Below, in pieces: positions 35,399 through 43,969 of a stretch of 64,000 nucleotides of DNA (its first letter is position 1; the number at the start of each line of letters is the position of its first letter). The stretch is taken from assembly GCA_036752345.1 (NCBI GenBank), contig DAIOSV010000001.1, positions 1 to 64,000 on the forward strand. Direction: 5' to 3'. This DNA comes from UBA1715 sp036752345 (lineage in GTDB: Bacteria > Bacteroidota > Bacteroidia > Bacteroidales > UBA1715). The notes under the pieces are model-generated. The model was not told the origin of the DNA. It worked only from the letters and a program-made list of their open reading frames with translations, and did not search any database. Both the position numbers and the translations under genes were made by a program.

Positions 35399-37989
35399 AA
35401 AAACTCCTTGCGTGCATATTGTCATTGCTGTGGTGCTTGAGTGCATGGGCTACGCACAATAGAGCAGGGGAAATTACCTATCGTCATGTGTCGGGCTATA
35501 TTTATGAAATTACTATAATAACCTATACCTATACGCCAAGCGAGGCAAACAAGTCGCGAGGCGAACTGCCTATTGGATGGGGCGATGGCACTTCGGGCAC
35601 TATACCGCGTTTGTCTGAAGAATTTTTGCCTGACAATTTTACCAAAAATACCTACAAAACCACGCACACATTTCCCGGTCCGGGTTCGTTTACCATTACT
35701 ATGATAGACCCAAACCGCAACGAAGGCGTGGTAAATATAGTGGAGTCGGTAAATGTGCCGTTTGCCATTTCCACCACCTTGCGTATCGATGCTATTCTTG
35801 GAGGAAATACCACGCCGGTGCTTACCAATCCGCCGGTTGACAATGCTGCCATTGGCGTTACCTTTATTCACAATCCCGCAGCCTACGATCCCGATGGCGA
35901 TAGTCTTGCTTACAGACTCACTACGTGTTCGGGCGAAAACGGCGAATTTATTTCGGGCTACACATTGCCTATGGCAAGCAAAAGTCTTACCGTAAATCCT
36001 CGCACAGGCGATTTGGTGTGGGATGCGCCCATAGTACTTGGGAGCTACAATGTGGCTATGATTATAGAAGAATGGCGCAAAGGCACCAAAATAGGCGAGA
36101 TAGTGCGCGACATGCAGATAGAGGTGTACGATGCACAAAACATAGTGCCGAAAATTCAACCGCTTACCGACCTGTGCGTGCGTGTGGGCGATACCGTGCG
36201 CTTTCGCGTGACTGCCATAGATGCCGACAGCAATAATGTGACGCTTACCGCTTCGGGTGGCCCATTTGAGGTAGCAAACAAGGCAAATTTTACGCAGGTT
36301 TCAGCCGAAAACGGAAAAACTGTGTCGGAATTTGAATGGGTCCCTACTTGCGATGAAGTTCGTGAGCAGTCATACACGGTGCTTTTCAAAGCCGTAGATG
36401 ACGACAAAATTGCCTTAGCCGACATGAAGAGTGTGAGCATTAAAGTGATAGGGCATCCGCCGGTAAATTTGACGGCAAGTCCGCAGTCGGTGTCGGTATC
36501 GTTGGCTTGGCAAGACTCGTTGTGCTCGCCTCAAATAGTGGCGTACGACATATACCGTTCGCGCAAGGCGGTGAACTACACGCCTGAGTATTGCGAGGTG
36601 GGTTTGCCCGATTCGTTGGCTGGTGTGTATGAAAAAATTGCCACCGTGGCCGCTTCTAAAAAAACGTATTTCGACAACAACAACGGCATAGGCTTAACTC
36701 CCGGTTTTACATATTGTTACCGTTTTTGTTCGGTATTTGCGGGAAATTATTCCAGCTATATCTCACAAGAAATATGCGCGCAGTTGGTTCCCGCCTCGCC
36801 GGTTCTTACCAACGTGAGTGTAGAGAAAACCGACTCCACGCAGGGGCAAATCTATGTGGCATGGTCTATTCCCCGTGAATTTGATTCTATTACGTTTCCA
36901 AAACCATATCAGTATTGGCTCTACCGTTCATCAGGAATGTACGGCGAGCAGTTACAAAAGATAGCCGAAATTGATGGCCTTACCGATACCTCGTTTGTTG
37001 ATGCCGGTTTGTGTACCACCGATTCATCATATTCATACAAAATTGAATTTTATTCGTTGGCAACGGGCGAGCCCATTCTCATAGGCACACCACCGGTGTC
37101 GTCGTCTCCCTATTTGACATATGAGGCATACAATCACAAAGTGCGCTTGCAACTCAATGCCAACGTGGGTTGGGAAAACGATACGGTGTTTGTCTATCGC
37201 CAGTCGGCTGATGGTCTTTCGTTTGATTCGTTGGGAGTATTTCGCAACGGCGAATTTTGGGACACCGGCCTTGAAAATTTGAAACCGTACTGCTACTACG
37301 CCACTACAAGCGGATATTTCGATTATTATTTATTGCCCAAACGTGTCTACAACAATTCGCAGCTCTTGTGCGCCATTCCTGCCGATACGGTGCCTCCGGC
37401 TGCTATGCCGTTTCGGGTAGAACAAAATTGCGAAACCTATACTCGCACACTTTCGTGGTCGGTTGACGCTACCGATGAGATTAAGCATATACACGTGTTT
37501 TTCAAAGATTGCCTCAATCCCGATTGGCGCATAGTGGCTTCGTTGCCGGCCTCGGCGGTTTCGTACGTGCATTCGTTTGCCGACTCGGCGAGCAACATGG
37601 CCGGTTGCTATTATATTGCTGCCGAAGATTCGGCGGGAAACTTTGGTGCATATGAGTACGATACCTGTTTGTACAACTGTCCGCAATATGTGTTGCCAAA
37701 CGTGTTTACGCCCAACGGTGATGGCGAGAACGAACTGTATCATCCGGTCGTGAATAAATTTGTGCAACGGGTGAACATGAAAATGTACGATTCGTGGGGA
37801 CAATTGGTGTTTGAAAGCAAAGAACCCGAATTGAATTGGAACGGAACAATAAAATCAACTGGCAAACGTGCCACCGATGGGGTGTTTTACTATGTGTGCG
37901 AAGTGTACGAATACTGGTCGGATTGTGAGATTCACTCCCGAGAATTGACAGGCTTTGTCCATAAATTCAGCAACGAAGGAAAGAAGTAG
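35395..37989 (+). CDS. Large secreted adhesin-like protein with T9SS type B (gliding-motility C-terminal) domain
   Basis: An 864-aa exported protein. The signal peptide (1-19) is followed by THNRAGEITYRHV, the usual start of a group of large Bacteroidota surface proteins with PKD-like N-terminal folds. It includes a cadherin/Ig-like unit with YDPDGDSLAYRLT, then fibronectin-III-like repeats (about 350-700). The last 90 residues are a CHU_C / type B sorting domain: VLPNVFTPNGDGENELYHP ... MYDSWGQLVFES ... WNGT ... DGVFYYVCEVY. This predicts T9SS export and, as for SprB-like cargo, attachment or release at the surface. It is coupled to the preceding lipoprotein by an ATGA overlap. Long open frames on the opposite strand here are shadows. 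Confidence 0.88.
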   Translation: MKKLLACILSLLWCLSAWATHNRAGEITYRHVSGYIYEITIITYTYTPSEANKSRGELPIGWGDGTSGTIPRLSEEFLPDNFTKNTYKTTHTFPGPGSFTITMIDPNRNEGVVNIVESVNVPFAISTTLRIDAILGGNTTPVLTNPPVDNAAIGVTFIHNPAAYDPDGDSLAYRLTTCSGENGEFISGYTLPMASKSLTVNPRTGDLVWDAPIVLGSYNVAMIIEEWRKGTKIGEIVRDMQIEVYDAQNIVPKIQPLTDLCVRVGDTVRFRVTAIDADSNNVTLTASGGPFEVANKANFTQVSAENGKTVSEFEWVPTCDEVREQSYTVLFKAVDDDKIALADMKSVSIKVIGHPPVNLTASPQSVSVSLAWQDSLCSPQIVAYDIYRSRKAVNYTPEYCEVGLPDSLAGVYEKIATVAASKKTYFDNNNGIGLTPGFTYCYRFCSVFAGNYSSYISQEICAQLVPASPVLTNVSVEKTDSTQGQIYVAWSIPREFDSITFPKPYQYWLYRSSGMYGEQLQKIAEIDGLTDTSFVDAGLCTTDSSYSYKIEFYSLATGEPILIGTPPVSSSPYLTYEAYNHKVRLQLNANVGWENDTVFVYRQSADGLSFDSLGVFRNGEFWDTGLENLKPYCYYATTSGYFDYYLLPKRVYNNSQLLCAIPADTVPPAAMPFRVEQNCETYTRTLSWSVDATDEIKHIHVFFKDCLNPDWRIVASLPASAVSYVHSFADSASNMAGCYYIAAEDSAGNFGAYEYDTCLYNCPQYVLPNVFTPNGDGENELYHPVVNKFVQRVNMKMYDSWGQLVFESKEPELNWNGTIKSTGKRATDGVFYYVCEVYEYWSDCEIHSRELTGFVHKFSNEGKK

Positions 37990-37996
37990 TTTGGGA

Positions 37997-38045
37997 GAGT
38001 TATGAATTATGAGTTATGAGTTATGAGTTATGGGTTATGAATTAT
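37997..38045. repeat. 7-bp tandem repeat, about 7 units
   Basis: Seven successive heptamers of the form GARTTAT (GAGTTAT, GAATTAT, one GGGTTAT) start 8 bases past the stop of the type B T9SS protein gene. Degenerate units of the same family, inverted, occur at 5961-5995 before hisB. Confidence 0.8.
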
Positions 38046-38048
38046 GTC

Positions 38049-38095
38049 GTTCCATACGGAGATTCCTCATTCGCTATCGTTCCTTCGGAATGACG
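38049..38095 (+). repeat. Dispersed repeat GGAGATTCCTC...GGAATGACG, copy A
   Basis: Part of a dispersed family with a core GGAGATTCCTC, about 17 variable bases, then CCTTCGGAATGACG. Other copies are at 39451-39496, 39580-39610 (inverted, divergent) and 42258-42302. The ends (ATTCC / GGAAT) are complementary, so it can fold. Confidence 0.75.
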
Positions 38096-38173
38096 AATAT
38101 GGTCATTCAAAACTGAACGACTTATGAGTTAAATCCGTTCCTTTTACATAGAACCAAAACAAGTCTAATCACA

Positions 38174-38218
38174 AAAAAGTATAAGTATTTGTGGTTATAT
38201 CCGTAAAATCCTATGTTT
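38174..38218. repeat. Direct repeat flanking the second DUF4143 ATPase, left copy
   Basis: The first 37 of these 45 bases are identical to 39403-39439; the whole 45 differ at two positions. It lies just past the stop of the ATPase gene and includes one copy of the 25-bp element that is present twice in front of the gene. Confidence 0.85.
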
Positions 38219-38223
38219 TTTGC

Positions 38224-39354
38224 CTATAATTCGCCCAACAGGAATTGTTGGTAATTTGCAGTATTAATTATGGTAAACGTATGGTTGGGATATGCGTTTG
38301 CAAAGGTTAGACTTAGTTTCGGTATACGTTTTTCGTTCCATTTGTACTCGTAGGCGTGGAGTGTACCATCTTTCTCTTCTATGTAGTCAATTTCCTGTTG
38401 TTGCATTGTCCTCCAAAAGTAAGGAAGCACATGCTTGTTGTTGTATACGTTATATTTCAGCCTTTCGCTCATTAAGTAATTTTCCCAAAGTTTACCTACA
38501 TCGGAACGAAGAGCCACAGGCTTAAAGTCGGAAATAATGGTATTACGTATGCCGTTGTCGAAGAAGTATATTTTTATCCCTTTTTTTAGTTCGTTTCTTG
38601 CGTTGCGACTTAACGAGTGGTAATGAAAAATGACATACGTTTTTTCAAGAAGGTCAACGTAGCGACGTATTGTTCCCGCATCAACAGCAAGTAGTTGACT
38701 CAGTTCGTTGAATGAAACCTCGCTGCCAACTTGTAATGCCAATGCTTGCAATAGTCTTTCTATCAGGTCGGGCTTGCGTACGTCCTGAAATGAAAAAATG
38801 TCTTTGTATAGATAACTTGATGCAAGAGCTTGCAATATGGATTGTTCTTCTCCGGGATTATTGATAACTTCGGGATACGAGCCGTAAATTAGACGATTTT
38901 TCAGCATCCTTTTTTCGCTGAGCGCATTGTTTTCTGTGATAAGTTCATTGACGGAAAACGGGAGCAAGGTGTATTCGTATTTTCTGCCGGTTAGGGGTTC
39001 GTTTATAGAGTTAGATAATTGTAGCGCGGAAGACCCCGTAACAATAATCTGTTTCTCCGGAAACGTATCTGTGAGTAATTTCAATGTAACTCCAATGTTT
39101 TTAACGCGTTGGGCTTCGTCAATACACACAATGTCGGATTTCCCTATCATTGCGTTAAGTTCAGTAGAAGTAGGACGGGCAAGCATTTCTCGAATATCAG
39201 GCTCATCGCAATTCCAAAAAACCGTGTTCTCTCTCTTTGAAAAGAGAGTTTTTAGGAGCGTAGTTTTTCCAACTTGTCTCGGTCCAACTATTATGATAGC
39301 TTTACCTTTAAATAACTTACTTTGTAATCCCGACTCAATATCTCTATGAAGCAT
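38224..39354 (-). CDS. DUF4143-type AAA ATPase
   Basis: A complete 376-aa ATPase of the DUF4143 family; cellular role unknown. Walker A is GPRQVGKTT (24-32), Walker B IVCIDEAQ, sensor region IIVTGSSALQLS followed by GRKYEYTLLPFS, a winged-helix-like middle (about 200-240), and a C-terminal DUF4143 domain with a PD-(D/E)XK-like core (QEIDYIEEKDG, then AYEYKW). It is only distantly like the ATPase at 31.5 kb. The gene is enclosed by a 45-bp direct repeat, and its promoter region has two tandem 25-bp elements. It lies in a repeat-rich accessory region with no partner gene. Confidence 0.88.
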   Translation of the reverse strand: MLHRDIESGLQSKLFKGKAIIIVGPRQVGKTTLLKTLFSKRENTVFWNCDEPDIREMLARPTSTELNAMIGKSDIVCIDEAQRVKNIGVTLKLLTDTFPEKQIIVTGSSALQLSNSINEPLTGRKYEYTLLPFSVNELITENNALSEKRMLKNRLIYGSYPEVINNPGEEQSILQALASSYLYKDIFSFQDVRKPDLIERLLQALALQVGSEVSFNELSQLLAVDAGTIRRYVDLLEKTYVIFHYHSLSRNARNELKKGIKIYFFDNGIRNTIISDFKPVALRSDVGKLWENYLMSERLKYNVYNNKHVLPYFWRTMQQQEIDYIEEKDGTLHAYEYKWNEKRIPKLSLTFANAYPNHTFTIINTANYQQFLLGEL

Positions 39355-39371
39355 ATCCGTTTATTTTTTAT

Positions 39372-39428
39372 AAAAGTATATGTTTTTGTGGTTATAACCA
39401 AGAAAAAGTATAAGTATTTGTGGTTATA
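39372..39428 (-). promoter_or_regulatory. Two tandem 25-bp elements before the DUF4143 ATPase gene
   Basis: Two copies of a 25-bp element (39372-39396 and 39404-39428, two mismatches, starts 32 bp apart, about three helical turns). On the gene's strand each reads ATAACCACAAA followed by TATACTTTT. They lie 18-74 bases before the ATG, where an operator or promoter would be. A third copy is past the stop codon at 38175-38199. Confidence 0.6.
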
Positions 39429-39447
39429 TCCGTAAAATCTTATATTT
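39403..39447. repeat. Direct repeat flanking the second DUF4143 ATPase, right copy
   Basis: Partner of 38174-38218 in the same orientation. Between them lies exactly one gene. Confidence 0.85.
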
Positions 39448-39450
39448 TCC

Positions 39451-39496
39451 GTTCCATACGGAGATTCCTCAGTCGCTATTGCTCCTTCGGAATGAC
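39451..39496 (+). repeat. Dispersed repeat GGAGATTCCTC...GGAATGACG, copy B
   Basis: Nearly identical to copies A and D. It starts within a 408-base stretch (39355-39763) that has no gene and is filled with repeats. Confidence 0.75.
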
Positions 39497-39520
39497 GTGG
39501 CGGCAGCAGAGAGAGGAGGG

Positions 39521-39559
39521 GGAGGTTTACAAGGCGGCGCAGTCGCCTTGTAAACCTCC
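39521..39559. repeat. Perfect 16-bp inverted repeat, 7-base loop
   Basis: GGAGGTTTACAAGGCG and its exact complement CGCCTTGTAAACCTCC flank GCGCAGT. It has no T run and is not placed after a gene like a terminator, so it is more like a REP-type or mobile-element hairpin. Confidence 0.75.
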
Positions 39560-39579
39560 CTTTTCCCCCACCAAGGCGT

Positions 39580-39610
39580 CGTCATTCCGAGCGCAGCGAG
39601 GAATCTCCCT
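39580..39610 (-). repeat. Dispersed repeat, copy C (inverted, divergent middle)
   Basis: CGTCATTCCGAGCGCAGCGA followed by GGAATCTCC: the reverse complement of the ends of copies A, B and D with a different middle. Together with copy B it brackets the 16-bp hairpin at 39521-39559. Confidence 0.65.
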
Positions 39611-39643
39611 AGTACTGCAATGCGTTTCATGAAAGACGTTTTT

Positions 39644-39675
39644 CTGTAGATACGCACCATGGTGCGTATCTACAG
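39644..39675. repeat. Perfect 32-bp palindrome, copy 1
   Basis: The half-site CTGTAGATACGCACCA is followed directly by its reverse complement. A near-identical palindrome is at 42202-42232, so one copy lies on each side of the YCF48-like gene. Confidence 0.85.
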
Positions 39676-39716
39676 GTTTTATGTATGATGCATAACGTAT
39701 TCTCCATCCAAATGCA

Positions 39717-39746
39717 TTGTATTTTCTCAAAAAAATCGTACTTTTG
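39717..39746 (+). promoter_or_regulatory. Promoter of the YCF48-like gene
   Basis: TTG (39717-39719) and TACTTTTG (39739-39746) are separated by 19 bases, and the ATG is 17 bases downstream. Confidence 0.55.
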
Positions 39747-39763
39747 AGAAACTACAAACAGAA

Positions 39764-42173
39764 ATGAAAAAAGCCATTTACATTCTCTCATTGGTGATAG
39801 CTCTTTGCTGTACCACTTTTGCGTTCTCTCAAACCACACCTACATGGCAGGACATAACTCCCAAAGGTTGGAGTGGAGAGTTTTAAAAAATTGCTGTTGC
39901 TGCAAATGATGCACTTATTGCTGGTGCAGATAACGGATATATATACCGTTCAGAAGATGCGGGAAAATCTTGGAATCCTATATGTAGTACAGGCTGTAGT
40001 GATTTTACGGATATAGCATTTGATAAAACCCGTATGTACGGTGTTGCTGCAGCTTGGGGTAAATTATATTATACTAATGACGGTGGTCTAACATGGCAAG
40101 AATCACAGGGCGATGACGTATATANNNNNNNNNNNNNNNNNNNNNNNNNNNNNNNNNNNNNNNNNNNNNNNNNNNNNNNNNNNNNNNNNNNNNNNNNNNN
40201 NNNNNNNNNNNNNNNNNNNNNNNNGTATATATTGGAAAACAAGCGATACCGTTTTCGTAGGTGCGAAAAGTCCATATTCCGACGGTCTTGGTTGTCGAGT
40301 TTTAATGAGTGCAAACGCTGGTAAAACGTGGGCGGTTGTGAGTGATAAACTTTCTGATGTAGGTCAGATGTTTGGATTTCATTTTTCCGATGCCACGCAC
40401 GGATATATGTTTGCAACTGGCTCTCCGACATTGGGAGTGAAGAATTTCATGGCGCAAACTACAGACGGAGGGAAAACATGGATATTGTTGAACTCGGATT
40501 ATTCTGGTTTTTATTCTGTGGTAAATGTTTCATCAAACAAAACTATTGTTGCCCAAAATAGTCAGACACATCCGGTAATAGAAGGGGTTTCGTTTGTGGA
40601 ACAGCCATTTGATGCGATGACAGTACTAAGTAATGGAACAATAATAGGAGCTAACTCGTACGGAGAACTTGATTTTGGAGAAACCTACTATAAATCAGAA
40701 GATAACGGTATAACTTGGGATACAACAGATTTGAATATAAATAGGGACTTGTTTTTCAACGATATAGCCTTTATTAATCAGAATGTTGGTTTTATGGTTG
40801 CAAAGGATTTGAGCATATTGAAGACCACGGATGGTGGGAAAACATGGACACGTTATGTGTATGGAGGTGCAGAAGGTTTCAATAAAATATATGCCAAGAG
40901 TGCTGATGAATGTTATGTTTTAGGCAATACAGGCAGACTATTCCATACGAAAGATGGCGGTAAGAATTGGACATATGAGGATTTGTACAATATGAAATTG
41001 TTTGAGATGGATTTTCCAACGGTAGATACAGGCTATATTAGTAGTAGCAAATGTATATTCAGAACAATTGATGGAGGAGAAACATGGAAGAAGTTCTCTC
41101 AAAATACGGGAGGAGGTTTTATAGAATTTCCAACAAAAGATACTGGTTTTGTTGGATACACTACGGGGGTTAGCAATATATTTAAGACGATAAATGCAGG
41201 AGAGACTTGGGGAATATCTGTTGATATGACGTATATCAATGCAAAAGAATCATCAGCCGGAGGATGTCGTTTTAGGTCATCAATGGAAGGTTTGGTTACA
41301 GGATCCTCAAATGTATTATTACATACGACGAATGGCGGTGTATCTTGGTCGACTATAGCAATAGATTTAGGTAATGGAACTGCTAATGATATAATAGACC
41401 TTAATGGACGAGATTGGATAGTAATGGGTAGTGGAGGCAGAATTTATAAGTGCGACAAAGATTTAAACTGCTCTCTTAAATACTACAATAATCCAAAGAA
41501 CGAGACATATTATAATGCATTTAAAAAAGATACAAATACGGTATATATAATATCTGCAGTCATGGATTCTGTATTATGTACAATAGACGGTGGCGAAACA
41601 TGGAATATGGAATATGATAGCTTATTTTGGAAGGTCTCGTTTCCTAACCCTAATATTTGTTATTCCACTTTTTCAACAGTTTTATATAAAAAGGTATTGC
41701 TTGACAGTCTGCAAATAGAATCTTTTGATTATTCCAAAGTCAATAAAACTTGTACTCTAACAGTATCTATGGCAAGTCAGGAAACAGAAGTAGCAATAGA
41801 ATTGTATAATACGGATAATGAAGTTGCATATGTAATATCGGGGAAAGACACTTTAGAAAGTGGCAAATTATATACCATCCAGATTCCAGATGGAGTTCCA
41901 GACGGGAATTATATCGTCCGATTGTTACCGATAATATCTTCCTATGTAGGAACACAAACCGAGCCATTTGAAATAAAACAGTCAACCGCAATAGAGGAAG
42001 TAACAGAAACGTCATGTTTTTACATTAAAGACAAATCGGTAGTGTCAACTATTGATGAAGATGTGCAGGTGTTTGATATGCTTGGGCAACGAATGCCGGT
42101 AGGGAAACCGTTGCACGAAGGAGTGTATATGGTGGTAACCAAACAAGGGGCACAAAAAGTCGTGGTGAAATAA
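39764..42173 (+). pseudogene. YCF48-like T9SS type A surface protein, interrupted by a stop codon and an assembly gap
   Basis: From the ATG at 39764 a signal peptide (LVIALCCTTFAFSQ) leads into PTWQDITPKGWSGEF. The frame then meets TAA at codon 41 (39884-39886) and continues in the same frame with KIAVAANDALIAGADNG and Ycf48-type blades (TTDGGKTW, SEDAGKSW). One T-to-A change in the TAA would restore a Lys codon. Bases 40125-40224 are N; the frame differs on the two sides, but the N length is probably arbitrary. The rest encodes about 10 more beta-propeller blades and a type A sorting domain (FDMLGQRMPVG ... GVYMVVTKQGAQKVVVK). Either a recent nonsense pseudogene or a sequencing error. Palindromes flank it on both sides. 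Confidence 0.75.
40125..40224. other. Assembly gap inside the YCF48-like gene
   Basis: 100 N. The edges share only GTATATA (7 bases), too short to prove overlap. Repeated propeller blades may have caused the assembly break. Confidence 0.75.
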
Positions 42174-42201
42174 CCCACAATAAAAAATAACGGTTAATTT
42201 C

Positions 42202-42232
42202 CTGTAGATACGCACCATGGTGCGTATCTACA
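42202..42232. repeat. 31-bp palindrome, copy 2
   Basis: Matches 31 of the 32 bases of the palindrome at 39644-39675 and lies 29 bases past the YCF48-like stop. Confidence 0.85.
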
Positions 42233-42257
42233 TACCATTCGAGAATGAACGTTTCGT

Positions 42258-42302
42258 TTCGTATGGAGATTCCTCAGTCGCTATCGCTCCTTCGGAATGA
42301 CG
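42258..42302 (+). repeat. Dispersed repeat GGAGATTCCTC...GGAATGACG, copy D
   Basis: Core identical to copy B except for one base in the middle. It follows palindrome copy 2 by 25 bases. The spacer 42174-42394 holds only these repeats and a promoter box. Confidence 0.75.
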
Positions 42303-42370
42303 ACACCCTGCAATGTGTTTCTACTACGAGACAGTTTAAAAAGTATATAAACGCCTTGCGAAAAAAAATG

Positions 42371-42378
42371 TACTTTTG
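42371..42378 (+). promoter_or_regulatory. -7 box of the M17 aminopeptidase gene
   Basis: TACTTTTG, 16 bases before the ATG at 42395. No good -33 box. Confidence 0.4.
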
Positions 42379-42394
42379 AAAAAAATATAACACA

Positions 42395-43813
42395 ATGGAG
42401 ATATTATTTGACTCTGCTGTCTCGGCAGAAAAATATAAGACACGAATCTTTTTAGTGAGTTCCTTGGAAGATGCAGCCAAATGCAATCTTTCTGTTTTTG
42501 AACAAAAATTAGTAGCAGCCAAAACTGCTCAATTTTCTTCCGAATATCTATGGGTAGAAACCGTTGACCGTACCACGTTTTTGGTGGTGGTTAAAAATCT
42601 TGAAGACCCCGAATATGGCGACCAATTGCGCAAGCTCGGTTGCGATGTGTATAATGCTGCCAAAAGTGGCAAACAGCCCGAAGTGGTTATACGCAACGTG
42701 TCGGCTTTGGCATTCAACGCATATTGTTTTCTCGAAGGATTTTCGCTCAGTCAATATAGTTTTGGAAAATATTCCGAACGCTTAGCGCCTAAAATGTTCG
42801 ATCGCGTGGTGTGTTGCGGTCAAGATTGTGGCAATGTACACGAATTGAATACCATATTGAAAGGAGTGTTTGTCGCCAAAGATTTGATAAACGAACCCAA
42901 CAACGTTTGTACCGCCGAATATTTTGCCCAACAAGCCACGGAGCTATTCAAAGGCACCGCGGCAGAGGTGTTTGTTCGTGACAAGCAATGGATAGAAAAC
43001 GAACGCATGGGCGGATTGTTGGCAGTGAATCGCGGAAGCACCTTGCCACCGCAATTCGTACACATAGTGTGGAATCCCAAGCACGCCGACTCGCAACCAA
43101 TCGTGTTGGTAGGCAAGGGCATTGTGTTTGATTCGGGAGGTTTGAGTTTAAAGCCAAACCAATATATGGAAACCATGAAGTCGGACATGAGTGGAGCTGC
43201 CACCGTTTTGGCCGTGATGAAAATTATAGCCGACACACAATTCCCACTTCATGTAGAGGCCTTGATGCCGCTTACCGACAACCGTCCGGGCGGGAATGCC
43301 ATGGCCTTGGGCGACATTATTACCATGCGAAACGGTACCACTGTTGAGATACTCAATGCCGATGCCGAAGGACGCCTTATCTTGGCGGATGCCCTCAGTT
43401 ACGCAGGCTCGCGCAATCCAAAACTGACCATAGATGTAGCAACCCTTACCGGTGCGGCAAATGTGGCGGTAGGCGAACACGCAGCCGTGTATTTCAGTAC
43501 CGCAAAACCACAAGAATCGGCCTTGCTCGAAAAAACATCGCTTCAAGTGTGGGAACCATTGGTGCATTTCCCTTTATGGAACTACTACGACGAAATGATA
43601 CAATCAACTATGGCAGACATCAAAAACACCGGCGGTTCATACGCAGGCGCAGTTGCTGCTGCTAAATTCCTTCAGAAATTCGTGTCGTATCCGTGGTTTC
43701 ATATAGACATAGCAGGCTCGGCATATTTCCGCACCAAATGGTCGTACAAAGGAGTAGGAGCAACTGGTTTCGGCGTGCGATTGCTCTACACGTTTTTGAA
43801 AAATTTAGCATAA
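42395..43813 (+). CDS. Leucyl aminopeptidase family (M17) metallopeptidase
   Basis: Cytosolic aminopeptidase that removes N-terminal residues from peptides, with two metal ions. The 472-aa protein has a divergent N-terminal domain (about 1-160). The catalytic domain shows VGKGIVFDSGGLSLKP, with the metal-binding Lys and Asp, then MKSDMSGAATV, and the family signature NADAEGRLILADAL (the canonical form is NTDAEGRL). The C-terminal WFHIDIAGSAY segment is also typical. It has its own promoter box and a probable terminator, and stands between the accessory region and the pdxA-ruvA-sprA run. Confidence 0.93.
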   Translation: MEILFDSAVSAEKYKTRIFLVSSLEDAAKCNLSVFEQKLVAAKTAQFSSEYLWVETVDRTTFLVVVKNLEDPEYGDQLRKLGCDVYNAAKSGKQPEVVIRNVSALAFNAYCFLEGFSLSQYSFGKYSERLAPKMFDRVVCCGQDCGNVHELNTILKGVFVAKDLINEPNNVCTAEYFAQQATELFKGTAAEVFVRDKQWIENERMGGLLAVNRGSTLPPQFVHIVWNPKHADSQPIVLVGKGIVFDSGGLSLKPNQYMETMKSDMSGAATVLAVMKIIADTQFPLHVEALMPLTDNRPGGNAMALGDIITMRNGTTVEILNADAEGRLILADALSYAGSRNPKLTIDVATLTGAANVAVGEHAAVYFSTAKPQESALLEKTSLQVWEPLVHFPLWNYYDEMIQSTMADIKNTGGSYAGAVAAAKFLQKFVSYPWFHIDIAGSAYFRTKWSYKGVGATGFGVRLLYTFLKNLA

Positions 43814-43837
43814 CAATTCCTCTGTAAAACTCAACTT

Positions 43838-43890
43838 TTGCCACACATCCATGCTTCAAAAAAGTAGTGAATGTGTGGCAATGGTGTTTT
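43838..43890 (+). terminator. Possible terminator after the M17 gene
   Basis: An 11-bp perfect stem (TTGCCACACAT / ATGTGTGGCAA) with a 22-base loop and a weak T run after it. The loop is long for a terminator, so confidence is moderate. Confidence 0.45.
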
Positions 43891-43969
43891 TATTACAAAA
43901 TTGTGCGTATTTTCTATTGTGAGTGACATAATTGCAAAAGCAAACAATGGAAAAATTGTACAAAAAAAC

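Noticed and set aside
35422..36159. A 245-codon open frame on the minus strand inside the type B T9SS gene
   Set aside because: It is antisense to a well-supported gene, is rich in His/Arg/Ile without domain motifs, and has no promoter or coupling. It is a shadow of the biased codon use of the real gene.
37330..37803. A 157-codon antisense open frame in the same gene
   Set aside because: Same reasons: no recognisable motif, and the sense strand there encodes a clear sorting domain.
37997..39675. Repeats as a possible CRISPR array
   Set aside because: Units are 7 bp tandem, or dispersed with irregular distances; there are no regular spacers and no cas genes.
40115..40235. Joining the 40-kb gap by its GTATATA edges
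   Set aside because: Seven A/T-rich bases match by chance easily, and the join would put the two sides in different frames.
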